NCBI RefSeq assembly: GCF_036669915.1
Contig: NC_089320.1
Span: forward strand, 4,731,039-4,795,038
Direction: 5' to 3'
Origin: Pocillopora verrucosa
Lineage: Eukaryota > Cnidaria > Anthozoa > Scleractinia > Pocilloporidae
DNA: 64,000 nucleotides
The notes under the pieces are model-generated. The model did not search any database, was not told the DNA's origin, and saw nothing but the letters and a program-made list of their open reading frames with translations. A program made the position numbers and the translations under genes. Shown here one piece after another: positions 1 through 10,839 of the stretch (positions are counted from its first letter, which is position 1; every line of letters starts with the position of its first letter).

Positions 1-263
1 GCTCCAAAATCTCTCGTTGTTCCAGGTCAAGTTCGGCGGCGAGCTCTCGCGCCTCTTCAGCATCAGCTGCAAAAAAAAAAAAAGGCCAATCTACGAAGCT
101 ATGAGGCAATTCAGAAGGAGGAGCTAACACCACAACTTATGAAGAAAGCTCTCTAGCTACAAACAGAAATCGCAAAGGCACAAGTAGAAGAACTCGTTTA
201 CGGCGCAGCTGAAGCGTCTTATGTCGAAAATTCTGCCTGCTTTTCAGAAAAGAAGATAAATCT
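1..263. mobile_element. Rearranged gag remnant of BEL/Pao copy A
   Basis: Positions 1-70 read on the minus strand give an Ala/Glu-rich, coiled-coil-like stretch (for example AADAEEARELAAELDLEQ), while from about 135 the plus strand gives gag-like helical sequence. A run of about 12 A separates them. I infer an inversion or scrambled junction in the gag region of the retroelement whose pol remnant follows. No intact ORF is present. Confidence 0.4.
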
Positions 264-2515
264 GTGGCACTCGCACCTCCTCAAGAATTCACCGCAAAAC
301 AGCAGCCAATATCTCCGAATGAGCTACCTTTAGTTCAACCAGAATCTCGACCTCAGCATGACCAAGAGGAACCAAAAGCAGAACGCGTAGAGAGAGAAGC
401 TCTGAATCCTAACGCGAAGAGCTGGGTCCCTTTCCACGATGGAGAAATTGATCGTAAGCCACGCTTGAAATCGTTCGAAAATGACAGCAACCATGCATCT
501 GCAGCCGGATTAGCACTACTGCCTGTTAAGGTTAAAGCACCAGGTCTCGACAAGATCGTGGAAACCTACGCATTTTTAGATCATGGTTCCATTACTTCTT
601 TCTGTTCAGAGGGACTCATTGAAGAGCTTGGCATTAATGGACGAGCAACAACATTGTCACTGACAACCATGGAAAGCAAAAACACCAGCATCAAATTCTC
701 AGCAGTTGACCTTGAAGTGATGGATCTCAAAGAAGAAACTCTTGTCGAATTGCCACACGTGTTCACCAGACCACATCTACCCGTCACAGTAGAGAATGCC
801 GCTAACCAAGGGGATGTAGATCGTTGGCCGCACCTTGCTGGAATAAAAATCTCCAAAATCGATGCGAACGTGGGTTTGCTTATTGGGAATGACGCCCCAA
901 AAATTCTTCACCCGAAAGAAGTGAGGGAATCCTCCCACAATGGTCCTGTTGAAGGATTCAGATTTGCGCGTAAAGTACGCAGCCTGCATAGAAGAGCTCC
1001 CTCAGAAGGTATATGCAAAGAAGGCCCTACCTATCGGTATTCCAGGAGGAACTTGGTACCTTCCCCATCGTGCTGTTTTCCACCCAGCCAAGCCAGGAGA
1101 GATTCGCATCGTTTTCGACTGTTCCATATAACATCGTGGAAGTTCTTTGAATGACAAGTTCTTACAGGGGCCGGACCTCACGAACTCCCTGGTTGGAGTG
1201 CTGACTCGTTTCCGACAGGAGGCTGTAGGTCTCGTGGCAGATGTCGAGGCCATGTTCCGTCAAGTCAGTGTGGTTCCTGAAGACCGTAAGGCCTTACGAT
1301 TCCTTTGGTGGCCAAATGGAGAGCTAGGAGCTCAAGCAGAAGAACTGATGATGATGATAGTGTATCTATTCGGCGGAGTCTCATCTCCTAGCTGTGCCAA
1401 TTTTGCATTCAAGAAAGCGGTAGAAGATAATCCATCGAGCTTTCGTCCTGAGACCATACGAACAGTAAAGTGTAATTTCTACGTAGAGGACTGTCTGAAA
1501 TCTGTGGCAACGGATGAAAGCGCTATCTGTTTTGCGAGGGAACTTAGGGAGCTTCTGTCGAAAGGTGGCTTCCGTCTCACGAAATGGCTGTCTCGCTCTC
1601 ATAAAGTGGTTGAGTCAATTCTAGGGGCTGAAAGAGCAACAGCAGTGAAGAACCTAGATTTCGACCATCCCATCATTGAAAGAGCTCTTGGAGTACGATG
1701 GCAAGTGAGTTCGGATACTTTCAGCTTCAACATCAACATTAAACATAGGCCATCTACTAGGAGAGGACTGTTGTCCGTTATCAGCTCAGTCTACGACCAG
1801 CTTGGACTCGTTGCTCCTTTCATCCTCACGGCTAAGGTGGTCCTTCAAGATCTCTACAAAAAGAAGCTCGATTGGAATGACCGTATACCGGACGAAGATT
1901 TGAGACATTCGCAAACATGGTTATGCGAGCTACCAAAACTGGAGCACTTTCATATAGAACGATGCTTCAAACCTCGCGACTTTGGTGAAGTGACTTCTTG
2001 CCAGCTACACTTCTTCTCTGACGCATCACAACTGGCTTACGGTGCTGTCGCCTATCTACGATTGGTTCACGACCGTGATTATAAACGGGCGTCCCTCGAC
2101 TTAAGTATCAGACAACCCCAGAGATCCAGAAGCTTTGACCCCAAACCACCTCCTACTCCTGCGTTCAGGACCTACCCTCTCCCCTGGTGTCTTCGCTGAA
2201 GAGGAACGCTATTCCCGACAAAGATGGAGACACGTGCAATACCTGACAGACGTGTTCTGGCGACGGTGGATTCAATAATACTTCCCCTCGCTCCAGCAAA
2301 GGCAGAAATGGAATCATACTACCCGCAATTTTGCAGTTGGCGACGTCGTGCTCTTGTTGGATGAAAAAACACCGACAAGTTCCTAGCCGCTTGGGCGTAT
2401 CTTGGAAGCTTTTCCAAATCAGAGTGATGGCCTGGTGAGGAGTGTCAAGCTAAAAACCAAGTCCTCGGTTCTTGTGCATCCCATCGACAAAATTTTGTTG
2501 TTGGAAGCTGCCTGA
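264..2515 (+). pseudogene. BEL/Pao pol remnant, copy A (protease, RT, DUF5641-like tail)
   Basis: The first part contains a retropepsin-like segment with the active-site-like string AFLDHGS (about 565-590). Reverse transcriptase follows from about 950: IPGGTWYLPHRAVFHP, motif [12 protein letters not shown] (about 1230), [12 protein letters not shown], and the catalytic box as YVED rather than the usual YVDD (about 1480). Compared with the second copy at 57.4-59.8 kb, about 330 bp are missing near 945, which shifts the frame. After KRASLD (about 2100) the sequence jumps to the C-terminal DUF5641-like region (TPNHLLLL..., FWRRW, WPLGRI), read out of frame, so RNase H and integrase are absent. 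Not functional. Family assignment is confident; exact ends are not. Confidence 0.85.
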
Positions 2516-2651
2516 GCAGTGATCTTGTGAACAGCATCTTAAGAGAACTTTCATTTTATTGACATTTAGTTTTTATTCCGAAGCGTTTCAACCCTGTTTT
2601 ATGTTTTTAGTTAAAGGCAATCAGTTATATCCGCCTTTAAAGGGGCTGAAA

Positions 2652-2909
2652 TGTCAGTTTCGAAACGCTTAGTTAATATACACTTTATTATAGTTTTGTT
2701 CTGGTTCATTTTAAGTCTTTCGTTAGTTAATGATTATTATAACTTAACTAACTTTATACTTTATTTCATGTAAATCATTTTGCCATCTCCACCCGCAAAT
2801 AGCAAAAGCTAGACGAGGCGGGCGGAGAGGAAAGGTTACAGCAGTCATAACAGATAATATAATAATTGTAAAGTAACTAAATAAACTATCTGGATAAATA
2901 AGAACTACT

Positions 2910-2940
<31 letters not shown>

Positions 2941-3206
2941 ACAAAAAAACAAAAAAAAAAAAACAAGCTAAAGTTACAAAATATATAGTCTTACAGAATG
3001 ATATTACAATCAAATTTACTACTAACAGAACTATCAATTATATACATTGAGTCGAGGATGCAGAATTTGCCATTTTTTGTAGGAGAATGGGCACTTCAAC
3101 ATAATCGTCCTCTGCTTCCATTATCGAGAGCAAAAAGTCATGAAAATTTATAGCAAGTTTGTTATCTCCGATCAAATTTCCACTTAGGTAACCTTTCGAG
3201 GTTACA
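2652..3206 (+). repeat. 3' LTR of BEL/Pao copy A, interrupted and internally deleted
   Basis: It begins TGTCAGTTTCGAAACGC and ends GAGGTTACA, like the LTRs at 55451-55999 and 59896-60473. It is followed by CTTCG (3207-3211), the same 5 bp that flank the complete right-hand element. About 410 bp of unrelated sequence (2741-3151) lie inside it, and about 440 bp of LTR sequence are missing between CACTTA and GGTAACC. Confidence 0.8.
2741..3151. mobile_element. ~410-bp insertion inside the copy A LTR
   Basis: This block is absent from both other LTR copies in the window, which run straight through at this point (AATGATTATTAC then AGCAAG). It holds an A/C-rich stretch (2909-2965) and a GC-rich stretch around 2800-2830. 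Read on the minus strand it resembles the tail of a non-LTR element or SINE. It encodes no convincing protein; the long minus-strand ORF here is low-complexity F/L. Confidence 0.5.
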
Positions 3207-3318
3207 CTTCGTACATTATTTAATCGTCGTTGAGAGTGAATAATACTTTCCGTCTGCTTTTAAAGAAAACAATGTCGCAACAGTCGTTGCCAAACTATAA
3301 TAAAGGGGTAAGTTTCTG

Positions 3319-3349
<31 letters not shown>

Positions 3350-3368
3350 TATAGCAGGTAATTTAGTG

Positions 3369-3533
3369 TTAACAACTGAGTTGAAAACGTAAATTAGCCA
3401 CCGTAAAGGGTAAAAAAGCTGACGTTTCGAGCGTTAGCCCTTCGTCAATCGCTCTGACGAAGAGCTGACGCTCGAAAGGTCAGCTTTTTTACCCTTTACG
3501 GTGGCTAATTTACGTTTTCAACTCAGTTGTTAA
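3369..3533. repeat. Foldback (palindromic) repeat, copy A
   Basis: TTAACAACTGAGTTGAAAAC at the left reappears inverted at the right end, and the arms (CGTAAATTAGCCACCGTAAA...) are nearly perfect reverse complements around a short centre near 3450. It can form a long hairpin of about 80 bp per arm. The structure is that of a foldback MITE. The second copy is at 60636-60800. Confidence 0.85.
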
Positions 3534-3877
3534 GACTCAATTACCGTTACTAAACTAGTTCCTTTGTTTTTTCAAAAGTGTACCTGCGTTTTTCTTTCTT
3601 ACGCGCTCTCTAATTGGCAGGTGTCACAGTGTGACAAATACTTGTAAAAATAACGTTTCGAAGTTGTTGAAAGCCTTTTAAATCACCTTTATCAGTGCAC
3701 AAATGAAAATGTGTCGATGAAGCCTCTTTTTTTTTATTGCATCACCTCTATTTTAACTACCATTTACTTGCTAAAAATTATTCAGTTTATGGTAGATCTT
3801 GCTGTAATCACAGCCCTAATTCATTCGGGTTCTTTAGGAAAGAATTTTGTTAAGTTTAAGGAAAAAAATTTAAAATG

Positions 3878-4025
3878 TTATTCACCAGCCTAGGTCGGTC
3901 CGTATTAGGAAAAACTGTCCAAAAAAAAACTGTCTTGAGTACTGCCCTCAGCCTTTAGCCTCTGGCGGTACTCAAGACCTCGGGCACAGCTTTTCCTAAT
4001 ACAGACCTCCCGGCTGGCGAATAAC
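3878..4025. repeat. Short palindromic MITE, copy A
   Basis: The left end GTTATTCACCAGCC and right end GGCTGGCGAATAAC are imperfect inverted repeats, with inner arms CTTGAGTACTGCC and GGCGGTACTCAAG. It is about 148 bp with no coding capacity. The duplicate at 61144-61286 differs by small indels. Confidence 0.7.
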
Positions 4026-4600
4026 ATCAAAATCCATTCGATAGCGTTATTCACCCTTTGAACGAGTGGGCCCTTATCTGTGACATTTCTCCATGTACCT
4101 TACCCTACCTTGAGAGGGGGTCGTCTTTCACCACCTTCACCAGGCCTGCCCCAAAAAGGCCAAATGGGAATCCAGGAGGACTCTGCCAGTACAACTGGTG
4201 TTTACAGTTTGAATATCCAGCTCCAAGGCCAACACCAACTCCTAATGTGACAGGCCATGCAACCCCTTCATATTGAAGTAAAAAATATTAGAGGAAGCTA
4301 CAGTTTTGTGGAAACATCCAAACAAATATACTCATTGTGGTAAAAGCAGTGATAAGCTGGTGTAAACAAAAAACAACGCTTTCAATGGATTTCAAGCCCT
4401 TCATCCTAATAAGGCATTTTTCTCTTGTTTACAGGGAACATTCCAGTGTTCAAGAGGTAACTTTAACTTCCAATCCCTTCCATGGTACGCATAAATGAGA
4501 GTTAGTTTCATTCAAGCTATAATGAATAACACTTTAGATAAACTTTTCACTTTTTATGGAGATGCTAAGGGTGTAAAAGAGCCATGGGTATTTAAATCCC

Positions 4601-4812
4601 TTTAACCCTATAACTCTCATGAGTGACCAAGACAGAATTTCTCCTTACAATATCAATACAATATCAAGCAGAAGAGTGATGGGAATAAAGAATAGTATCA
4701 ACTGGAGGATCATTACTTGATCCAATACCAAATTCTCCAAAATCATATTACAATAATTGTATGGCAGACAGTAAGGAGAATTGCTAATGAGATCTTGGGA
4801 GTGAAGAGTTAA
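4601..4812 (+). mobile_element. MITE family 1 copy (TTAACCC termini)
   Basis: Starts TTTAACCCTATAACTC and contains GACCAAGACAGAATTTCTCC, then GATCCAATACCAAATTCTCC, and ends GGAGTGAAGAGTTAA. Related copies lie at 46129-46340, 51994-52203, 61881-62092 and, inverted and partial, at 37273-37430. About 210 bp with imperfect inverted ends and no ORF. Confidence 0.75.
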
Positions 4813-4960
4813 TAGTTATGGTTTCATGTCAGGAAACACTTAATCTTAAAAACTGTTGGTGTATTGCTACTTTATATTGGTCACCCTTGTACCTCTTGTT
4901 CATGAGATAAATTTATGTAAGTCAAATCAAAATATGGAATCTGGTAAGAAAAGAAATTTT

Positions 4961-5097
4961 GGATCAATATCAGTATCTGGGCAACTACCCACCTACCCCT
5001 CCCCTTACTCAACAACAGTCAATTGATAACAAGTTAGGCTTAATGTTGGGTTAGGGGAGGGGTAGGTGGGCAGTTGCTCAGATACTGATATTGATCC
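4961..5097. mobile_element. 137-bp foldback MITE present only in copy A
   Basis: GGATCAATATCAGTATCTG at the left is repeated inverted at the right. The arms continue through a C-rich/G-rich block (CCACCTACCCCTCCCC and its complement) to about 50 bp each. AAATTT flanks both sides. The duplicate at about 62230 lacks the insert, so this is an insertion after the duplication, or excision from the other copy. Confidence 0.8.
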
Positions 5098-5359
5098 GAA
5101 ATTTCATTGAAATATCCAAAAACCACACGCTAAATAGGGGACCCTCTCCTCCCCCCCTAGCAGACCTCCAAGCTAGACCCCTATTCCAGCGAAGTGTATG
5201 TTGGACTATCAAAATATCTGCGTTACGAAGTTGAGCAGAAATTTGTTTCTGTAAGTTCTGGATGGAATTTTATGTTCCTTAGTGAGTGTTTCAGCGTGTC
5301 TCTTAAGTGTTAAGTTATTTGAATAGCGCTATAAAATTGTTGAGTAATTGAGTGTTTTT

Positions 5360-6231
5360 CCCGCGGGTCTGTGAACGCATCCGCATAAGCTGTTAATTTT
5401 AATTCGTTTGTTTTATAGTGTGGAGAGTTTGGTCATTTAAGCGCCTTCTGCTCAAGCTCAAAGTCCGCCGATTCAGCGAGAAGCACTTCTCATCGCGAAT
5501 GACTGGCTTTTGGTCAGTGTCGGATGATGATCATCATTTGCAGGTTGGTTATGACTTTCCTTGTTTTTTTTTTCTTAGAAATTTTTACGAGTTCAATATT
5601 CGGAACAACAGCTGAAGTGTGAAAGGCCGTTTCAATTCTGCCATGGGTTTTTGGAAACCACTTTAACTGCTCCAGAGTTTGTTTTAGATGTTATTCGGCG
5701 TGGGTTCAAACTTCTTTTTGCGGAGTATCCCCCCCGTGTTTGTTGCCCAATTACAAATCAGCCGTAGCTCATGGCTGCATCGTTGAACACAGCGTTCCTA
5801 TATTCTGTGTTAACCCATTAACAATAGCAGAGGGTAAAAAAGCTGCGCTTAGTAATTGATTTAACAATTATCTGGTCAAATGTAGGTTCAAGTATAAAGA
5901 TCTTCCCTCTTTGTCTCAAGTCCTAGAGGAGGGCCACTGGTTTTTTGCATGGGGCCTTAAATCGGGGTATCACCACATGGATATCTGTTCAGAGCATCAA
6001 GCGTTTCTCGGCTTTCCGTGGTCAATCGATGGCGTGCTTAAATATTTCACCTTTACAGTTTTGCCTTTCGGTCTTAGTAGATCTTGTTATAGTTTAACCA
6101 AATTGTTGCGCCTATTATTGAAGCACTGATGTTACGTGGGGCATACTAGTTTAGTGTATCTTGAAGACGGTTTTGGAAGTCAAGCAGATATGCATTCTGC
6201 TGTAGCAGCCGCAATTATTCAACAGAAAAAC
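5360..6231 (+). pseudogene. DIRS-like retroelement, RT part (copy A, first fragment)
   Basis: Contains degenerate N-terminal RT sequence (about 5620-5880, clearer in copy B as GRFNSATGFWKTTLNAPAF) and a readable RT core at 5911-6129 (GLKSGYHHMDICSEHQAFLG, FTFTVLPFGLS). These are typical of DIRS/tyrosine-recombinase retrotransposons. The reading continues as GFGSQADMHSAVAAAIIQQ to about 6227, then breaks where a non-LTR element begins. The element resumes at about 9295. Several frameshifts and stops make it non-functional. Confidence 0.75.
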
Positions 6232-6373
6232 TAGATTCCTATCAAATCTATTCTTGTCTAATCTATTGCTCATCTATCTATCTACTCTATTGCTCTGCTG
6301 GTACAGCCTAGGAGGTCATCAAAAGGGACACTGTTTCTGTGCACGTATAAGCCACCAAATGTAACTAACATCT

Positions 6374-8530
6374 GTGAATGAATACAACTTGACCAACTTG
6401 GTCAGGGAGTCTCATAGAGTGACTGCATCATCTAATACTCGTATCGATGTGATCCTGACAAATAGACCTCGGTCCATTTTAACGTCTGGCCCTTTCGATT
6501 TGAACTTAATTGACCATTACCTGGACTATGCTGTCAGCAGGTCACACTGTCCTAGGACTTTCCCTATAACCGTCGAAAGACGCACCATTAAGAATTACGA
6601 TCTCGAGCGATTTTCTGATGACTTGCATTCGACTCCATTTGACGTCGCATATATATTTGAGGACATTGACGACATCTACTGGGCTTGGAGTTACTTGTTA
6701 TCTAGCGTTCTTGACAACCACGCACTAATTAAACGTAAAACAGCTAATCGTGAGCACGTGTCATTTATGACACCTGAGTTACTTGAGACGCTTAGGAAAC
6801 GCAACAAATTAAAGCGCCTTTGCAACGAGTCTAAGCGCCGGCTAGATTGGGACAGATACGAGACCCAGCGAAACCTCACATCTTCATTGAGACGTAAGGC
6901 TGTATCCAACTATTTTCGTATCACCGCCTCAAACGCTGAAGACAACCCCAAGAAATTTTGGCAAACGGTCAAGCCTTTCATGCACTCAAAGAAAAACATC
7001 AGCCGGGATTCCATTCATCTTAAGAAGGGTGATAGTCTTGTTGTCAATAAACTGGAAGTAGCACAAATTTTTAATGCACACCTTTCATCCTTTTTGAAGG
7101 ATAACGATAGTGATGGGCATTACAATGATAACTCCCGTTTTACCTCTCATCCAAGTATCACGGCTATACAGACACACTGCTCTGCGTTTGAGGCTTTTCA
7201 GTTCCGCTCTGTAAGTCCATGCACCTGAAGTCGAAAATATACTTAAGTCGCTTGATCCAAAAAAGGCAACTGGTTATGATAAGATATCGCCAAGAACATT
7301 GCGGGATGGTGCTGATGCTCTTGCCTGTCCGCTATCTGTTCTTATCAACAAGATCATTGATCTCAGACTCTGTGCCGGCTGCTTGGAAGCTTGCCGAAAT
7401 CTGCCCTATCCTCAAAAAGGACAATCCTCATAATAAATCTAACTATCGGCCAGTGTCGATTCTAGTCCCTCTGGATAAAGTTTTTGAGAAGTGTCATAAA
7501 CGCCAACTCTCTGATTATATTAGATCGATGTTGTCACCGTTCCTGTTTGCGAATAGATGGGGTTACAGCTGTGAGGCGGTACCTCTACGTTTGAGTGAGA
7601 ACTGGAAGAATGCTTGAGACAATAAATGTTTTGTTGGCGCAGTTTTATTGATCGGAGTAAAGCTTTTGATATGATCTCGCACGACCTCCTCCTTGCCAAG
7701 CTGGCTGCCTATGGTGTTTCTCCACCTAGCCTGGTCCTCGTACACAGTTACCTTAGAGACAGGTCCCAGCGCGTGAGGATAGAAGATGTTACTTCAGATG
7801 TTGTTGTTTTCTCTAAGGGTGTACCCCAGGGATCGGTTTTAGGGCCCCTCCTTTTTAATATTTTTCTTAACGATCTGTTCTCTTATATTAATCGTGCTAA
7901 TTTGTCCAACTTTGCTGATGATAACCAAATTTTTTTAATGATCGCGATCCTGAGGTGGTAAAGTCCGTAATCGATGGCGATCTCGCTGTCGCAAGTCGTC
8001 GGTTTGATGATAACAAGCTAGTGCTCAATCCCGAGAAATGCAAGTGTATTATTCTTCCAAAAAGCTATCCTAGTGATCTTTCCTTTAGTATTAATGATGA
8101 GCAGGTTCCAATCGTAGACCATTTAGATCTTTTAGGTATAACTATCGTTAACTCGCTAAATTTTAGCAAACACATTGCCAAGATTACTAACTAGAAAGTT
8201 GGAAAGTAGTTGAATGCTTTGACCAGACTTAAGAACATGGTATCAATTTCCTTGAAAATGTGCCTCTGCAACTCGTTCGTAACGTCTTGCTTCAATTACT
8301 GTTCTGCTATTTGGCTCAACTGTAATGAGTCATATAATCAGAAGCTGGAAAGGCTTAATGCGAGAGCGTTAAGGTGTGTCTACAACAAACGGGTGCCCCT
8401 TTATGGCAATGATGAGTGCGGTTTAACTTTGTCTAATCGTCGACTACAGGACATTGCTATATTGATTTTTAAAGCTGTAAACGGCATGTTACCGGAATAT
8501 AAGCGACTTGTTTGGCGTAGGAAATAATAT
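6374..8530 (+). pseudogene. Broken non-LTR retrotransposon ORF2 (endonuclease tail, RT, thumb)
   Basis: The order is as expected for a Jockey/CR1-type ORF2. The end of the AP-endonuclease (RIDVILTNRP, NLIDHYLDYAV) is followed by a basic linker (KKFWQTVKPF, about 6950), RT motifs NYRPVSILVPLDKVFEK (about 7440), DRSKAFDMISHDLLLAKL (about 7650), GVPQGSVLGPLLFNIFLNDL (about 7815) and catalytic FADD (about 7910), then thumb sequence and the NYCSAIWLNC / KLERLNARALR region. The frame changes at about 7215, 7620, 7955 and 8200 and stops intervene, so it is inactive. The clade within the Jockey/CR1 group is uncertain. Confidence 0.85.
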
Positions 8531-8754
8531 GAAAAACTTAAGAGGCACCAACAAGCTCGTCGTCCCACGTAAGAATACTACAACCTTTGGCTTAAAATCT
8601 ACACCTTTTATTGGTGCCAAAGTGTGGAATTCCTTACCAGATGAACTACGCTGAACGACAATTCTTAAGGAATTTAGGAATGCTGTAAGAGAAATACATT
8701 TGCAATGTACAGTCTATTAAGATCTTTTCACTGTTATAATTCTTAAGAGTTAAG

Positions 8755-9275
8755 ATTGTTTACTTACTTAAAGTAGTTAGGAAGTTAGACATTAGTCATT
8801 TTTCAATTTTTCGTTAGTTTATTTTACTGTTCTCGGCATATTAGCACGTACTGCCAGGGGCGTAATCAGCCTCATTAACCCGAGTTGAAACAAAATGAGT
8901 CCCCATGAGGAATCGAACCCCAGACCTTCGGATTCCACGCTCTGACGCGGAATCTGAGGTCTGAACCTCAGACCTTCATAATAGACCTCGCTCACCGTAG
9001 AGTCTCAGTGGCTCAGTGGTAGAGCATCGAAGCGCGGAACCCGAAGGTCTGAGGTTCAATTCCTCCTGGGGAATCAGAATTTTTCTTTCTCCCACGCTCG
9101 TGACAAGACGAAAAACATCTTCCTTACGATTGTTTATTCACTTAAAGTAGTTAAAAAGTTTGTCATAAGTCATTTTTCAATTATTCGTTAGTTTCTTTCA
9201 CTTTTCTGGGCATATTAGCACGTACTGCCAGGGGCCTAACCAGCCTCATTAACCCCAGTTGAAATAAAATTACGT
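8755..9275 (+). repeat. Direct duplication of the non-LTR 3' region
   Basis: A ~150-bp unit (CTTAAAGTAGTTA..., GCACGTACTGCCAGGGGC, CAGCCTCATTAACCC, AGTTGAAA) occurs at about 8765-8905 and again at 9125-9275, flanking the inverted tRNA-like pair. This is direct in the sequence. Whether it reflects a template switch, a tandem insertion or a composite SINE is inference. Confidence 0.75.
8895..9090. repeat. Inverted pair of tRNA-like (SINE-like) segments
   Basis: 9003-9085 on the plus strand contains an A-box-like TGGCTCAGTGGTAGAGC and a B-box-like GGTTCAATTCC at the spacing of a tRNA. The same unit lies inverted just upstream (8898-8960, GGAATCGAACCCCAGACC). The acceptor and anticodon stems do not form a convincing functional tRNA, so this is best read as tRNA-derived repeat sequence. 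Confidence 0.6.
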
Positions 9276-9294
9276 ACCTACTTACTTAATTCGC

Positions 9295-10300
9295 AGGTCC
9301 TTTGGTTAACGAAGAAAAGTCCCATTTGCAACCTATGCAGATAAGCGAATGGCTGGGTTTTGTAATCAATACCAATATTATGACTTTTCAAATTCCAGAG
9401 AAGAAGGTGCTCAAGCTTAAAAATCTTCTGAGCACCGCAATCACGGAAGAATCGTCTTCGTATCGCGAATTTGCTAGAATAGCGGGCTCCATAATTTCGC
9501 TTTCCTTAGCAGTGGGTCCTATTTCGCGTCTTTTACCAGAAAAATGTACCTCGCGATCGAGTCTCGATTAGGATGGGATCAAATCTTTTTGTTTCCCTGC
9601 GGCACTTTTGGAAGAGTTGAAATTCTGATAGTCGAACATCGGTTCATTTAATGGTTACTCTCTTCGACCTCCGCCTGACACGTCTACCGTCATATTCTCT
9701 GATGCAAGCGATGTCGCCTTTGGCGGGTTTTCAGCATCGTTAGACGGTTTAGCGGCCACCGGTATGTTCACGTTTGATGACCTCGGTCAAAGTTCTACTT
9801 TCCATGAGCTGAAAGCTATCTGATATGTGTTATTGTCCTTCGCTGGCCAGCTTACGCACCAGAGGGTAAAAGTTTTCACTGATAATCAGAGAGCTTCCAG
9901 AATAGTGTCCATAGGTAGTTCTAAAGCTCGCCTCTAGTTGGTTACATTATCTTTATTTCAGTTTTGTTCTGCACGGGATATATCCCTCGAGTCGCAGTGG
10001 ATTCCCAGATCGCTGAATGAGAAAGCTGATCAGCTCAGTAGGTTTTGCGATAAAGATGAATCCATCTGTTTTCCGGCTAGTGAATCGGTCGCAATCGACC
10101 GTTTTGCAACCTAGGACAATGCTTAGCTCCCAAGATTTAACTCGAAGTTCGCTTCTCCTGGTTCCAGTGGGGTGGAAGCCTTGGTGCAAGACTGGAGTGG
10201 TGAGAACAATTATATTGGATTTGTCCTCCAGTCAGCCTCGTGGTGGATTCCGTCCGTCATCTGACATCATATGTTAGTCGCACAACCCTGATCATTGCAG
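9295..10300 (+). pseudogene. DIRS-like element, RT end and RNase H (second fragment)
   Basis: Resumes with LVNEEKSHLQPMQISEWLGF (about 9305), the RT/RNase H junction typical of DIRS elements. RNase H-like motifs follow with stops: IFSDASDVAFGG (about 9690), STFHELKAI (about 9800), VFTDNQRASRIV (about 9870) and WIPRSLNEKADQLSRF (about 9998). A downstream DWSGENN block (10190-10220) also matches the family pattern. Frameshifts and in-frame stops are frequent. Confidence 0.75.
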
Positions 10301-10556
10301 AATGGCCCTCGTCGTATTTTTGGCCTTTTTTACGCCAGGGATGTCAGTGTAAGCCTTTCGTGGTAGAAGTTTTTCCCCTCAGGCGATGAGCAACTTTTTG
10401 CTAGAAGGGCCAGGACAGAAGCAAATTTATAATCACATGCGTCAGTCTTTCGCGGCTGCCCAAAATTCAGAATGTTATAGCTTTACGCTAAGATTTTCAG
10501 CGAGTTTCTTTTCTATATCCATAATTTATTTTTTGCGTTTTTTGACACATGTGTTT

Positions 10557-10745
10557 GGGCCTCTTTGGCCCGTGTTTTTGGCCGGAGTTCGTCCATGCTT
10601 TTGGCCTGATTTGGCCTGTGTTTTGGCCTGATTTCGTCGTATTTCTGGCTAGATTTGGCTCGTGATTATGGCCTGATTTTTCCCGTGATTTTGGCCCGAT
10701 TTGGCCTGTTTGGCCCGTAATTTTGGGCTGATTTGACCGAAGATC
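10557..10745. repeat. Degenerate TTTGGCC(C/T)G tandem repeat
   Basis: About a dozen imperfect units of TTTGGCC followed by YGTGATT/YGATT occur at irregular 12-22 bp spacing. It sits within DIRS-derived sequence just before the recombinase N-terminal region. The repeat keeps frames open on both strands and explains the long ORFs seen here. Confidence 0.7.
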
Positions 10746-10839
10746 AAGTTGTTTGAGCGTTTTGGGGGGATTTTTTCCCTTTTCGGTTTTATTATCAAAC
10801 ACCTATTCAAATTAAATGGTTTTGAGATGACTCCTTGTT

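Larger units (their letters stand above)
480..6190 (+). repeat. Duplicated block, copy A (pairs with 57434-63313)
   Basis: Almost every line from 480 to about 6190 has a near-identical counterpart about 57 kb to the right in the same orientation. It covers BEL pol, LTR, foldback repeat, MITEs and the first part of a DIRS-like element. By eye, mismatches are a few per hundred bases plus discrete indels in each copy. The identical sequence beyond the LTR target-site copy means the block was copied after the BEL element inserted. Confidence 0.8.
6232..9294 (+). mobile_element. Non-LTR (Jockey/CR1/L2-like) retrotransposon inserted in the DIRS element
   Basis: Sequence here separates two consecutive parts of the DIRS element. 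It carries the end of an endonuclease domain, RT and a C-terminal region (see 6374-8530) and a 3' region that is tandemly duplicated (8755-8905 and 9120-9270) around a pair of inverted tRNA-like segments. The exact ends and target-site duplication were not resolved. Confidence 0.7.

Noticed and set aside
2744..3037. Minus-strand ORF rich in F and L
   Set aside because: Translation of an A/C-rich tract inside the LTR insertion; no domain.
3711..3893. 60-codon ORF repeated at 60978-61160
   Set aside because: Conserved only because the whole block is duplicated; non-repeat-like divergence at codon positions is not seen and no homology is recognised.
8990..9085. Functional tRNA gene
   Set aside because: A- and B-box-like motifs exist but acceptor and anticodon stems do not pair convincingly, and an inverted partial copy lies next to it.
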